DNA of 64,000 bases from Amycolatopsis xylanica (lineage in GTDB: Bacteria; Actinomycetota; Actinomycetes; Mycobacteriales; Pseudonocardiaceae). Every line of letters begins with the position of its first letter. Position 1 is the stretch's first letter. Under the pieces are notes generated by a model. The model saw only the letters and a list, made by a program, of their open reading frames with translations. It was not told where the DNA came from and did no database searches. The translations under genes and the position numbers were made by a program. This document shows positions 24,672 through 33,612 of the stretch, piece by piece. The DNA lies in assembly GCF_900107045.1 (NCBI RefSeq), contig NZ_FNON01000002.1, positions 1,178,001 through 1,242,000 on the forward strand. The letters run 5' to 3'.

Positions 24672-24764
24672 AAAAAAATCCCAATGTGGCTTTCGTCAGG
24701 TTTGAGCTGACGAAAGCCACATTGGCGGCCTGAAAACTGACCAATGCCACATTGGGATTTTTTT
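24672..24764. repeat. Three-armed palindromic repeat, copy 1 (bidirectional terminator)
   Basis: The outer arms AAAAAAATCCCAATGTGGC and GCCACATTGGGATTTTTTT pair over 19 bp. An alternative inner hairpin pairs CCAATGTGGCTTTCGTCAG (24681-24699) with CTGACGAAAGCCACATTGG (24707-24725). Either strand gives a stem followed by a T run, so it can end transcription both ways. It fills the gap between the fpg stop (24664) and the convergent serine-hydrolase stop (24773). Apart from one T, identical to 44553-44644. Confidence 0.9.
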
Positions 24765-24772
24765 CCCCCAGG

Positions 24773-25813
24773 TCAGGGGCAGAGGGCGGCTGCCAGGGCG
24801 GCGGCTGGGCGGGTGGGGGCTACGTGGTCCCAGTCGCCTCGGAGGTCGGCGGCGAGGTCGTAGGTGGTCAGCGCCAGGGTGATCTGGCGGCGGTTGTCGG
24901 GGCTGTGGAGCGAGAAGCTGAAGTAGCCGGGGCCCGCGCCGGTGTGACCCCAGACCGTTCGGGTGCCGCCTGGGCAGGGGAGCGGCAGGGTTTCGACGCC
25001 GGGCAGGTCCGGGGAGAGCGTGCGCTGGAACGTGGCGACGTCGTCCACTGTGGACACCATCGCGCCCGCCGTCCAGTCGTAGGACGGGCTGAACGTGGTC
25101 ATGTCGTTGCCCGCCATGTCGTAGCCGTGCAGATGCGGCCCGTGCAGGTACGGATCCGTGAGGGGAAACGACGTCTGGCGCAGACCGAGCGGGCGCAGGA
25201 GCCGGTCGCGGATCTCGGAGCGGACGTCGTGGCCGGTGACGCGTTCGATGATCCGGCCCAGCAGCAGGTAGCCGGTGTTCGAGTACTCCACATGCGGCGG
25301 GTCGAGCAGCGACTGCCGGATCACTTCGTCGACCGTGTAGACGTAGCCCCGGTCGCCGCCCGGCTTCAGGTAGACGTCGAAGAACGCCGGGTTGCGCGGG
25401 TCATGGATGCCGCTCGTGTGCGTCAGCAGCTGGCGGACGGTGATCTCGGACGGCCGGTAACCCGGGCCGCGGACGACGCCGGGCAGCAGCGACTCGACAT
25501 CGGCGTCCAGTGACAGCCTGCCCGAGGAGACGAGCTGCATGACCACCGTCGAGACGAAGGCCTTGGTGTTGCTCGCGATGCGGAAGCGGTCGGTGACGCG
25601 GGCCGGTCGCCCGCCGAGGGAAGCCACCCCGGCCGCGTAGTGCCGGACGCTTGCATCCTCCCGGACGACGGCCACGGCGGCCGGGAAACCGGCGCGGACG
25701 AGTTGCCGGATCTCGGTTTCGACCCGATCGTTACCTAAGGCCGAAGCGGGCATGGCGGTTACCCCCAGCAATGCGGCGGTGGTCGCCGCGGTCAGCCACC
25801 TGCTCAAAGTCAT
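24773..25813 (-). CDS. Secreted serine hydrolase (beta-lactamase/DD-peptidase fold)
   Basis: 346 residues from ATG 25813, which places a signal peptide first (MTLSRWLTAATTAALLGVTA, ending MPASA). It has the three family motifs: SNTK (SxxK nucleophile), YSNTGYL (YxN) and WGHTGAGPGY (HxG). This is a D-alanyl-D-alanine carboxypeptidase/esterase-type class C fold. The natural substrate cannot be told from sequence. The frame is open to 25909, but the shorter start fits export. Confidence 0.86.
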   Translation of the reverse strand: MTLSRWLTAATTAALLGVTAMPASALGNDRVETEIRQLVRAGFPAAVAVVREDASVRHYAAGVASLGGRPARVTDRFRIASNTKAFVSTVVMQLVSSGRLSLDADVESLLPGVVRGPGYRPSEITVRQLLTHTSGIHDPRNPAFFDVYLKPGGDRGYVYTVDEVIRQSLLDPPHVEYSNTGYLLLGRIIERVTGHDVRSEIRDRLLRPLGLRQTSFPLTDPYLHGPHLHGYDMAGNDMTTFSPSYDWTAGAMVSTVDDVATFQRTLSPDLPGVETLPLPCPGGTRTVWGHTGAGPGYFSFSLHSPDNRRQITLALTTYDLAADLRGDWDHVAPTRPAAALAAALCP

Positions 25814-25929
25814 GCTCAGAGCCTTGCCGACGGATACGGGGTGTGACCACCAAGGGAGCCCCCGGGTCATGGGTAGGGTTGACCCCACCGTCAGTCCCCG
25901 AAGCGGCACAGAAAGTAGGAGAGTAAGCC

Positions 25930-27243
25930 TTGCACCCGGTTGGCCGAGCGCAGAGCATTGACGCCGTGTCCGGGTTGCCGATTGCGCAGATCATCCCGTG
26001 GGGAGTCGCGCTACTGCTCGCTGTGCTGGTCGTGGTGCTGCTGATCAAGTCGCGACGGCCGGGCAACGTGGTCGACGACGCGGTGCTCGAGGCCGTCCAC
26101 GGCCTCTCGAAGGCGACCCCCGATCTCCGCGAGGGGCTCGACGAGGAAGCCGCCGACAAGATCACCACGCAACTGCTCGAAATGCTCAAGTGCGTCGCCG
26201 TCGGCATCACCGACAGCGAAGGCACCCTGCTCTCCTGGGACGGCGAGGCCAACGACCACTACGTCGATCTGGTCGACGCCATCGGCAACGCGATCCGCAA
26301 GCACCGCCGCGAGGTCGTGCAGCACGACCGGATGCCGTGCAACCACCGCGGCACATGCAAGATGCGCACCGCGGTCATCGTGCCGCTGATCGTCGAAGGC
26401 GAGACCGAGGCCGCGCTGATCGTGGTCGGCCGGACCCGCGGCCGCCTGATCCAGATGGCCGACGCGGTCGCGCACTTCGTGTGCACCCAGTTCGAGCTGG
26501 CGCGGCTGGAGGAGTCCAAGCACCAGCTGCAGCAGGCCGAGATCAAGGCACTGCGCGCGCAGATCTCGCCGCACTTCGTCTACAACGCGCTCAACACCAT
26601 CTCCTCGCTGATCCGCACCGACCCCGAAGAGGCGCGCGAGCTGCTGCAGGACTTCGCGGACTTCACGCGCTACTCGTTCCGCACCTCGGGCATGTTCACC
26701 TCGCTCGCCGAGGAGCTGCGCAACATCGACCGGTACCTGACCATCGAGAACGCCCGCTTCGGCGGACGGCTGACCGTGCGCCTGAAGATCGCGCCGGAGG
26801 TCCTCAGCGTGGTCGTGCCGTTCCTGATCATCCAGCCGCTGGTGGAGAACGCCGTCAAGCACGGCCTCGCGAGCAAGCCGGGCGGCGGCACGGTCACCGT
26901 CATCGCGCAGGACTACGGCGCCGAGGCGCTGATCAGCGTCGAGGACGACGGCATCGGCATGGACCCGTCGCGCCTGGCCGAGCTGCGCAGCTCGCACCGG
27001 ACCGGCGCGCACGTCGGGCTCGGCAACATCAACCAGCGCATGCAGCAGGTGTTCGGCAGCGACTACGCGCTGATGGTCGAGACGGCGCCCGGCGCGGGCA
27101 TGAAGGTCACCCTGCGGGTGCCCAAGTTCGTCCCCGGTGTGCGGCCCAACCTGCCCGACTACTCGGCCGAGGTGCCCGAGCAGGAAGCGCGCGACGCCGA
27201 CGAATTCAGCGGCTCGCGAAGCGGAATGCTCGACGCGTCGTAG
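25930..27243 (+). CDS. LytS-type sensor histidine kinase
   Basis: 437 residues from TTG 25930 (AGGAGAG 6 nt upstream). One membrane helix (about 19-40), a GAF-like domain (about 75-195) with CNHRGTCKM Cys/His residues, a His_kinase (LytS) domain with AQISPHFVYNALNTISSL holding the phosphoacceptor His, and a GHKL ATPase part (VENAVKHGL, VEDDGIGM, VGLGNINQRM). Its probable partner is the LytTR regulator at 29883. The pair is followed by acetate-type symporters, suggesting control of organic-acid uptake. Confidence 0.87.
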   Translation: MHPVGRAQSIDAVSGLPIAQIIPWGVALLLAVLVVVLLIKSRRPGNVVDDAVLEAVHGLSKATPDLREGLDEEAADKITTQLLEMLKCVAVGITDSEGTLLSWDGEANDHYVDLVDAIGNAIRKHRREVVQHDRMPCNHRGTCKMRTAVIVPLIVEGETEAALIVVGRTRGRLIQMADAVAHFVCTQFELARLEESKHQLQQAEIKALRAQISPHFVYNALNTISSLIRTDPEEARELLQDFADFTRYSFRTSGMFTSLAEELRNIDRYLTIENARFGGRLTVRLKIAPEVLSVVVPFLIIQPLVENAVKHGLASKPGGGTVTVIAQDYGAEALISVEDDGIGMDPSRLAELRSSHRTGAHVGLGNINQRMQQVFGSDYALMVETAPGAGMKVTLRVPKFVPGVRPNLPDYSAEVPEQEARDADEFSGSRSGMLDAS

Positions 27244-27260
27244 GTCCGTACGCTGGGCGC

Positions 27261-28106
27261 ATGAGCGTCACGGACAAACTCGCCTCCCGTATCCCGATGC
27301 TGGCCGACCGGGTCGAGCACAAAGACGTGGTGGCCGTGGTGAAGCTGCACGGCGTCATCACGCCGTCGCCCTCACCGCTGGGCCGGGGCGCGATCAACCT
27401 CGCCGCCGTGGAGTCGGCGCTGACCAGGGCGTTCGCGCACGACCGGCTCAAGGCGGTCGCGCTGCAGATCAACTCGCCCGGCGGCGCGCCGACCCAGTCC
27501 GGCCTGGTGGCCGAGCGCATCAGGCAGCTCGCCGACAAGAAGGACGTGCCGGTGCTGGCCTTCTGCGAGGACGTCGCCGCGTCCGGCGGGTACTGGCTGG
27601 CCTGTGCGGCCGACGAGATCTACGCGCACCGCACCTCGATGGTCGGCTCGATCGGCGTGATCAGCGGCGGTTTCGGCTTCACCGGGCTGCTGGAGCGCTT
27701 CGGCATCGAGCGCAGGCTGCACACCGCCGGCGCCAACAAGTCGCGGCTCGACCCGTTCAGCCCGGAAAAGCCGGAGGACGTCGAGTGGCTCAAGAAGATG
27801 CACACCCAGCTCCATGAGTTGTTCGTGGAGTGGGTGAAGGAGCGTCGTGGCGCGAGGCTCACCGACGCCGAAGATCTTTTCACCGGCGATGTCTGGCTCG
27901 GTCAGAAAGCCGTCGAACTCGGGTTGATCGACGGCGTCGGCAGCCTGCGTGAAATCCTCGCCGACCGGTACCCGGACGCGCATATTTCCGTTGCGGAGCC
28001 CAAAAAAGCCCTCCTCGCGAAGCTCGGCATCGGCGCGCCCGCCGCGGCATCGGCGATTCTCGACGCCGTCACCACCAAGGCAGCTTGGTCCCGCTTCGGC
28101 CTTTGA
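27261..28106 (+). CDS. S49-family signal-peptide-peptidase-like protease (SppA/SohB-like)
   Basis: 281 residues from ATG 27261. It has LQINSPGGAPTQSGLVAERI, the nucleophile region EDVAASGGYWLACAADEI (Ser before GG), MVGSIGVISG, and a catalytic-Lys region ANKSRLDPFSP, the usual Ser/Lys dyad of S49 proteases that cleave peptides in or at the membrane. It is short, with one domain and no clear membrane anchor. It starts 17 bp after the LytS gene. Confidence 0.87.
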   Translation: MSVTDKLASRIPMLADRVEHKDVVAVVKLHGVITPSPSPLGRGAINLAAVESALTRAFAHDRLKAVALQINSPGGAPTQSGLVAERIRQLADKKDVPVLAFCEDVAASGGYWLACAADEIYAHRTSMVGSIGVISGGFGFTGLLERFGIERRLHTAGANKSRLDPFSPEKPEDVEWLKKMHTQLHELFVEWVKERRGARLTDAEDLFTGDVWLGQKAVELGLIDGVGSLREILADRYPDAHISVAEPKKALLAKLGIGAPAAASAILDAVTTKAAWSRFGL

Positions 28107-28205
28107 GGCCCCTTCACGGCGGTTCACGATTCTGAACCGAAGCGGGCAAATCGGTCCTCTCACTATGTGATAGGAGTCACAGCTTCACCTGAATGGCGGA
28201 TAGGC

Positions 28206-28221
28206 GCTGGTCTAGACCTTG
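28206..28221. promoter_or_regulatory. DasR-like operator (dre) upstream of the GH16 gene
   Basis: The site contains TGGTCTAGACC, with the perfect palindrome GGTCTAGACC (28209-28218). The dre consensus bound by DasR, AGTGGTCTAGACCACT, matches at 12 of 16 positions. It lies 83 bp before the glucanase start, where DasR sites control glycan-degrading enzymes in actinomycetes. Confidence 0.5.
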
Positions 28222-28303
28222 GGTTCTGATGGGCGCAGGCTTTGTTGTGACCGGCAACAAATCCTGACGCATCGGCCGGTTCGGGTTGACGAGGAGGTCA
28301 CCC

Positions 28304-29728
28304 ATGCCCGTCAGTTTCGCCATACGCAGGCGTCGAATGTGGACCGCGCTCGGCGCGGCCGCGGCGGCGGCAGCGATCGCCGTTCCGCTCACCATCCACT
28401 CCGCGCAGGCCGCGGTCCCACCCCCGGAAGCGGGCTGGACCACCGTGTTCGCGGACGACTTCAACGGCGGGGCGAACACCTTGCCGTCCGGCGCGAACTG
28501 GATCATCGACACCGGACACTCCTATCCCGGCGGGCCAGGGAACTGGGGCACCGGCGAGATCCAGAACTACACCAACAGCACCAGCAACCTGTCGCTCGAC
28601 GGGGCGGGCAACCTGCGCATCACCCCGCTTCGCGACGGCGCGGGCAACTGGACCTCGGCGCGCATCGAGACGCAGCGGCTCGACTTCAAACCGCCTGCCG
28701 GTGGCGTGATGCGGATCGAAAGCCGCATCCAGATGCCGAACGTCACCGGCGCCGCCGCGCTCGGCTACTGGCCCGCGTTCTGGGCGCTCGGCGGCCCGTA
28801 TCGCGGCAACAACTGGAATTGGCCGTCCGTCGGCGAGTTCGACATCATGGAGAACGTCAACGGGATCAACTCGGTCTGGGGCGTGCTGCACTGTGGCGTG
28901 AACCCCGGCGGCCCGTGCAACGAGACCACCGGCATCGTGAACAACCGCGCCTGCCCAGGCACGACCTGCCAGGCCGGGTTCCACACCTACCGGTTCGAAT
29001 GGGACGCGAGCGTCAGCCCGCAGGTCTTCCGCTGGTTCGTCGACGGCCAGCAGTTCCACTCGGTCAGCCAGAACCAGGTCGACGCGGGCACCTGGACCGC
29101 GATGACCGGCCACGCCGGGTATTTCGTCCTGCTCAACGTCGCGATCGGCGGCGCCTTCCCGAACAACAACTCCGGCACCACCACCCCGGGCCCCGGCATC
29201 GTCCCCGGCCACCCGATGGTCGTCGACTACGTGACCGTGACGACCAAGGGATCCGGCGGCGGGACCACCACACCGACGACCCCGACCACGCCGACGACCC
29301 CGACCGGGCCCGGCGGCGGTGACGCCTACGGCACGATCCAGGCGGAGTCGTACACCCAGTCCGCTGGCGTGGCCAAGCAGACCACGTCGGACACCGGCGG
29401 CGGACAGAACATCGGCCCGCTCGGCAACGGCGACTGGGCCATGTACCCGAACGTCGCTTTCGGCAGCAACGCCGCACACCAGTTCCAGGCGAGAGTCGCG
29501 TCCGGTGCGGGCGGCGGCGTGAGCGGACTGGTCGAGGTCCGGCTCGACAGCCTGACCAGCGCGCCGGTCGGCAGTTTCGCCATCGCGAACACCGGCGGCT
29601 GGCAGAGCTGGCGCACCGTGCCCGCGAACGTCAGCTCGATCACCGGGACGCACAACGTGTATCTCACCTTCACGAGCGGACAGCCAGCCGACTACGTGAG
29701 CGTGAACTGGTTTACTTTCGCGCACTGA
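28304..29728 (+). CDS. Secreted GH16 endo-beta-glucanase with C-terminal CBM6-like domain
   Basis: 474 residues from ATG 28304 (GAGGAGG upstream). A long signal peptide ends SAQA (about residue 36). The GH16 domain (about 40-310) has the catalytic motif GEFDIMEN with both Glu residues, typical of laminarinases/lichenases. A Thr/Pro linker (GTTTPTTPTTPTTPTG) leads to a CBM6-like domain (about 345-474; IQAESYTQSAG, NWFTFAH). It would cut beta-1,3- or mixed-linked glucans outside the cell. It lies between the two halves of a two-component pair. Confidence 0.9.
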   Translation: MPVSFAIRRRRMWTALGAAAAAAAIAVPLTIHSAQAAVPPPEAGWTTVFADDFNGGANTLPSGANWIIDTGHSYPGGPGNWGTGEIQNYTNSTSNLSLDGAGNLRITPLRDGAGNWTSARIETQRLDFKPPAGGVMRIESRIQMPNVTGAAALGYWPAFWALGGPYRGNNWNWPSVGEFDIMENVNGINSVWGVLHCGVNPGGPCNETTGIVNNRACPGTTCQAGFHTYRFEWDASVSPQVFRWFVDGQQFHSVSQNQVDAGTWTAMTGHAGYFVLLNVAIGGAFPNNNSGTTTPGPGIVPGHPMVVDYVTVTTKGSGGGTTTPTTPTTPTTPTGPGGGDAYGTIQAESYTQSAGVAKQTTSDTGGGQNIGPLGNGDWAMYPNVAFGSNAAHQFQARVASGAGGGVSGLVEVRLDSLTSAPVGSFAIANTGGWQSWRTVPANVSSITGTHNVYLTFTSGQPADYVSVNWFTFAH

Positions 29729-29762
29729 TTGAGAAATCCACTTTCGACACTGAATTACTCGA

Positions 29763-29798
29763 GGTGTCGGTGTCCCCGGCGCGGGGGACACTGACACC
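29763..29798. terminator. Strong hairpin after the GH16 gene
   Basis: GGTGTCGGTGTCCCC (29763-29777) pairs with GGGGACACTGACACC (29784-29798) apart from one G-T pair. It starts 35 bp past the stop and isolates the glucanase from the LytTR gene. Confidence 0.75.
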
Positions 29799-29882
29799 GA
29801 GAGTTGAGTGGCCGGTTTCGACTCCATCTCATCCGGGCAAGGGGGCCGGGCGGGCTGGACATCGTGACTCGCAATAGGCAGG

Positions 29883-30719
29883 ATGCGAATCACTGTGAGT
29901 GCTCAAGATGACACCCGCCGGCTCGTTGTCCTCGCTGTCGACGACGAGCCCCACGGGCTGACCGCGTTAGTCCACTGCCTGACCAGCAACCCGAACATCG
30001 GGAAGGTGTTCAGTGCGGTCGACGCCTCCGAGGCCCTGCGCCGCCTCATCGCCTCCGACGGCGACGAACTACGTGCCCGTAAGGAAAGGGGACTACCGCC
30101 GGTCGACGCGGTGTTCTCCGACATCCACATGCCCGGCCTGTCCGGGATGGAGATGTCACGGGTGTTCGCCGCGTTGCAGCCGCCGCCGGTGCTCGTCTTC
30201 GTCACGGGCCACTCGGAGGAGGCGGTCAACGCCTTCGACCTGGGCGCGGTCGACTACGTGCTCAAGCCGTTCAACCAGGAACGCTTGGACAAGGCCGTCA
30301 AGCGGGTGCTGGAGAAGCTGAACACCCGGCCGATGCCGCAGGCGGCTGGCGGCGGCCCGGAGCCGGTCAAGGACGACGGCGAGGTCATCCCCGTCGAACT
30401 CGCGGGCACCACCAAGCTCATCCCGCGCTCCTCGGTGCGCTGGGTCGAAGCGCAGGGTGACTACGCGCGGTTGTTCACCGCCGACGGCAGCCACCTGGTC
30501 CGCATCCCGCTCGCGCAGCTCGAAGAGCGCTGGGAGAAGGCGGGCTTCGTCCGCATCCACCGTTCCTTTCTGGTCGCCTTGCCGCTGATCACCGAACTGC
30601 GGATGGCGCAGGGCGGTTACCAGGTGGTCATCGGCAACGAGGAGAAGGTGCTGCCGGTCAGCCGCCGTCACACCCGTGAGCTGAAGGACCGACTGGTCGG
30701 CTCCGGCCGAAACGGCTAG
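29883..30719 (+). CDS. LytTR-family response regulator
   Basis: 278 residues from ATG 29883 (GTG 29895 is a possible start). The receiver domain (about 12-135) has VDDEP, the phospho-Asp in VFSDIHMPGLSG and the Lys in YVLKPF. The LytTR DNA-binding domain (about 170-275) has VRWVEAQGDYARLFT and FVRIHRSFLVAL. It probably receives phosphate from the LytS kinase at 25930 and, given the next genes, controls the symporters. Confidence 0.9.
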   Translation: MRITVSAQDDTRRLVVLAVDDEPHGLTALVHCLTSNPNIGKVFSAVDASEALRRLIASDGDELRARKERGLPPVDAVFSDIHMPGLSGMEMSRVFAALQPPPVLVFVTGHSEEAVNAFDLGAVDYVLKPFNQERLDKAVKRVLEKLNTRPMPQAAGGGPEPVKDDGEVIPVELAGTTKLIPRSSVRWVEAQGDYARLFTADGSHLVRIPLAQLEERWEKAGFVRIHRSFLVALPLITELRMAQGGYQVVIGNEEKVLPVSRRHTRELKDRLVGSGRNG

Positions 30720-30723
30720 CGAG

Positions 30724-31230
30724 ATGACCAGCGAGGACTACTACCGGCGGGTGAACGGGGTCCGCGAACCGGACCCCACTTTGGGCAAGAAGGCGAATCT
30801 CACGCCGGAACGCGCGGTCGTCGAACCGGTGGCCGCCGCGCCGACCGAGCCGATGCCGCAGCCGGAGCTGCCGAAGATCAAGCGCACCAGGGTCATCCTC
30901 GCTGACCCGCGCCAATCGGCAGGCACCTTGCGCGCGCGGGTCGAGCTCGAAGAGCAGACCAGCTGGGGCGAACTGCTGATCAAGGACCTCGTGAAGGCGC
31001 AGCTGAAGACCGGGATGCTGCTGTGGGGCCTGGTCATCGTGTTGCTGGGCTCGTTGCCCGCGCTCTTCTACTTCCTGCCGGGGTTCGGGCGGGTCACGCT
31101 CATCGGGGTCCCGCTGCCCTGGCTTTTACTCGGGGTGGCGCCGTTTCCGCTGCTCTTCGGCGTCGGCATCTGGTACAACCGGCTCGCCGAACGACATGAG
31201 CGAGACTTCGTGGACATGATCGAAAACTAG
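30724..31230 (+). CDS. Two-helix membrane protein upstream of the acetate symporter
   Basis: 168 residues: a charged N-terminal half (TSEDYYRRVNGVREPDPTLG) and two helices near 100-122 and 127-150 (GLVIVLLGSLPALFYFLPG, LPWLLLGVAPFPLLFGVGIW). The gap to the LytTR gene is 4 bp, so it is co-transcribed. Family unknown; a helper of the symporter is possible. Confidence 0.7.
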   Translation: MTSEDYYRRVNGVREPDPTLGKKANLTPERAVVEPVAAAPTEPMPQPELPKIKRTRVILADPRQSAGTLRARVELEEQTSWGELLIKDLVKAQLKTGMLLWGLVIVLLGSLPALFYFLPGFGRVTLIGVPLPWLLLGVAPFPLLFGVGIWYNRLAERHERDFVDMIEN

Positions 31231-31260
31231 TTTTCCGAGCGCTCATGCGAGGATTCCCCC

Positions 31261-33087
31261 GTGCAGCTGAACCCATGGGCGTTGACCGGCATCGTGCTGG
31301 TCGCCGTGGCGACCTTTTATCTCGGTCACCGCTCGTCCCGGTTCGCCGTCACCACCCATGACTTCCTCGTCGCGCGGCGCACCGTCCGGTCGCGCCGCAA
31401 CGCCGCCGCGATCTCCGGTGAGTACCTGTCCGCGGCCTCCTTTCTCGGTGTCGCGGGCATCGTGCTCAAGGAAGGCGCGGACGCGCTGTGGTTCCCGATC
31501 GGGTTCACCGCTGGCTATCTGGCGCTGATGCTGTTCGTCGCCGCGCCGCTGCGGCGGTCCGGCGCGTACACGCTGCCCGACTTCGTCGAGGCGCGGCTCG
31601 GGTCGAAGTCGCTGCGCAAGTTCTCCACCGCGTTCGTGGTCTTCATCGGGATCCTTTACATGGTCCCGCAGCTGCAAGGCGCCGGGCTGACGCTCGCGAC
31701 GATCCTTCCGGTGCCGCCGTGGTTCGGCGCGGTGCTGGTGATGTTCCTGGTCGCGTTCAACGTGATCGCGGGCGGCATGCGGGCGATCACCGTGGTGCAG
31801 GCCTTCCAGTACTGGCTCAAGCTGTTCGCCATCGCGGCGCCGACGTTCGTGCTGTGCCTGGTGTTCGTCACCGGCGGCAGCCCTGGCGGCACGCGCGGGC
31901 TCGGCGATCCGGCGCCGCCGGTGTTCCTCGAGAACACCACGGTCACCGTGCAGGCCGACGTGATGGTCAGCGTCACCACGCGGACCACGCTCGAAGCGCA
32001 CGGGACCGTCGACAGAGGACCAGCCGACGGCGAGGCGATCTGGGCGCCGGACATCAAGCACTCGGTCGCCGAGGGCACCAGGCTGGTGTTCAAGAAGGGC
32101 ACGCCGGTCCCGGTGATCAGCGACGCGCCGACGACCAACGCGAACTGGCTGCGGCCGAGTTCGGGCAGCGGCACCGATCTGGCCCAGACGTACTCGCTGA
32201 TCTTCGCGCTCTTCCTCGGCACCATGGGCCTGCCGCACGTGCTGGTCCGCTTCTACACGAACCCGGACGGCAAGGCCGCGCGCCGCACGACCGTGCACGT
32301 GCTGCTGCTGCTCGGGCTGTTCTACCTGTTCCCGACCCTGCTGGGCGCGCTGTCGCGGATGTACGTGCCGGAGCTGCTGGTCACCGGCAAGACCGACGCG
32401 GCCGTGCTGCGATTGCCGTCGGCGATGCTGCCGGGGTTGCCAGGCCAGATCCTCGGCGCGGTGACGGCCGCGGGTGCGTTCGCGGCGTTCCTGTCCAGCT
32501 CGTCCGGCCTGCTGGTGAGCGTCGCCGGGGTGGTGTCGACCGACGTGCTGCCAGGGCGGGTGCGCGACTTCCGGGTGGCGACCGGGATCGTGGCGATCGC
32601 GCCGATGGCGCTGGCGGTGCTGCTGCGGCCGGAGGACATCTCGCTTTCGGTGGGGATGTCGTTCGCGCTGGCCGCGTCCACCTTCTCGCCGCTGCTCGTG
32701 CTCGGCATCTGGTGGCGGAAACTCAGCTGGCCCGGCGCGATGGCGGGCATGGTGGTCGGCGGCGGGATGGTGCTCGCCGCGCTGGTGGTGAACATCGTCA
32801 GCGGCTACACCGGCGGCTGGGCGCCGTGGTTCGCCGTCCAGCCCGCGCTGATCACGGTGCCGTCGGCCTTCTTCACGTGCTGGTTCGTCAGCAGGGCGAC
32901 CAAGTACGGCGTCCCGGACGACCTCAACAGTGTCATGTTGCGATTGCACGCGCCTGATCCGCTCGGTTTCATGCGTGACCGCGCGGTCGCGCGGTTCGGT
33001 CAGGCGGAAGAGAAGCATGACAAGGCCGAGAAGGCCGAAAAGGTGGAGAAAGCCAAGCCCGCGACCCGCGGCAGGCACCGCAAGTAA
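31261..33087 (+). CDS. Sodium:solute symporter, acetate/monocarboxylate type
   Basis: 608 residues with about 13 membrane helices; an SSS-family transporter. SGEYLSAASFLGVAGIV near residue 55 and MGLPHVLVRFYTNPDGKAAR near 325 are typical of ActP/MctC-type cation:acetate symporters. A ~90-residue exterior insert (about 210-300) and a Lys/Glu-rich C-tail are unusual. GTG 31261 is the start. It follows the LytTR gene block and precedes DUF485 plus a second symporter. Confidence 0.87.
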   Translation: MQLNPWALTGIVLVAVATFYLGHRSSRFAVTTHDFLVARRTVRSRRNAAAISGEYLSAASFLGVAGIVLKEGADALWFPIGFTAGYLALMLFVAAPLRRSGAYTLPDFVEARLGSKSLRKFSTAFVVFIGILYMVPQLQGAGLTLATILPVPPWFGAVLVMFLVAFNVIAGGMRAITVVQAFQYWLKLFAIAAPTFVLCLVFVTGGSPGGTRGLGDPAPPVFLENTTVTVQADVMVSVTTRTTLEAHGTVDRGPADGEAIWAPDIKHSVAEGTRLVFKKGTPVPVISDAPTTNANWLRPSSGSGTDLAQTYSLIFALFLGTMGLPHVLVRFYTNPDGKAARRTTVHVLLLLGLFYLFPTLLGALSRMYVPELLVTGKTDAAVLRLPSAMLPGLPGQILGAVTAAGAFAAFLSSSSGLLVSVAGVVSTDVLPGRVRDFRVATGIVAIAPMALAVLLRPEDISLSVGMSFALAASTFSPLLVLGIWWRKLSWPGAMAGMVVGGGMVLAALVVNIVSGYTGGWAPWFAVQPALITVPSAFFTCWFVSRATKYGVPDDLNSVMLRLHAPDPLGFMRDRAVARFGQAEEKHDKAEKAEKVEKAKPATRGRHRK

Positions 33088-33279
33088 TCCCGTCAATCAT
33101 CCGAGTGGTCAGAGCGTGACGACCTGATTGTTATACGAAGAGTCATGTCGTTCACTCGATCGGATTATCAGCATTCTCGCTGACCAGGAGCATGATCTCC
33201 CTAGCGTGCCGCTCAACGAGGATTCGACTAGATTTGTTGATCGGCCCGTCACCTGAATGGTTGAACGAGGAGGTCCGAC

Positions 33280-33612
33280 ATGAGCACGGAACAAGACCTC
33301 AACGATGACACGGAGTGGGAACGGATCCAGGCCAGTCCTGAATTCGTCGAGTTGCGGCGGAGACTGCGCAACTTCGTCTTCCCGGTTTCGGCGCTCTTCC
33401 TCCTCTGGTATCTGCTTTACGTGCTGCTGGCGGACTACGCGCACGAGTTCATGGCCTCGAAGATCTTCGGGAACATCACCGTCGGCCTGGTGCTCGGCCT
33501 GCTGCAGTTCGTCTCGACCTTCCTCATCACCTGGCTGTACGTCCGCTATGCCAACCGCAAGCTCGACCCGGTCGCGGACGAACTGCGCGCGAAGATCGAA
33601 CGGGGCGAGTGA
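33280..33612 (+). CDS. DUF485 membrane protein (partner of acetate permease)
   Basis: 110 residues with two helices (LRNFVFPVSALFLLWYLLYV, NITVGLVLGLLQFVSTFLIT) and the DUF485 pattern around WYLLYVLLADYAHEFM. DUF485 proteins are encoded directly before ActP-type permeases, as here (TGATG overlap). ATG 33280 follows GAGGAGG. Confidence 0.88.
   Translation: MSTEQDLNDDTEWERIQASPEFVELRRRLRNFVFPVSALFLLWYLLYVLLADYAHEFMASKIFGNITVGLVLGLLQFVSTFLITWLYVRYANRKLDPVADELRAKIERGE

Noticed and set aside
24373..24750. Minus-strand ORF running through repeat copy 1
   Set aside because: Its start peptide is only a translation of the palindromic repeat and the rest is antisense to the Fpg gene.
29260..29310. 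Short tandem Thr-Pro codon repeats in the GH16 gene
   Set aside because: This is an ordinary interdomain linker, not a CRISPR or satellite array.
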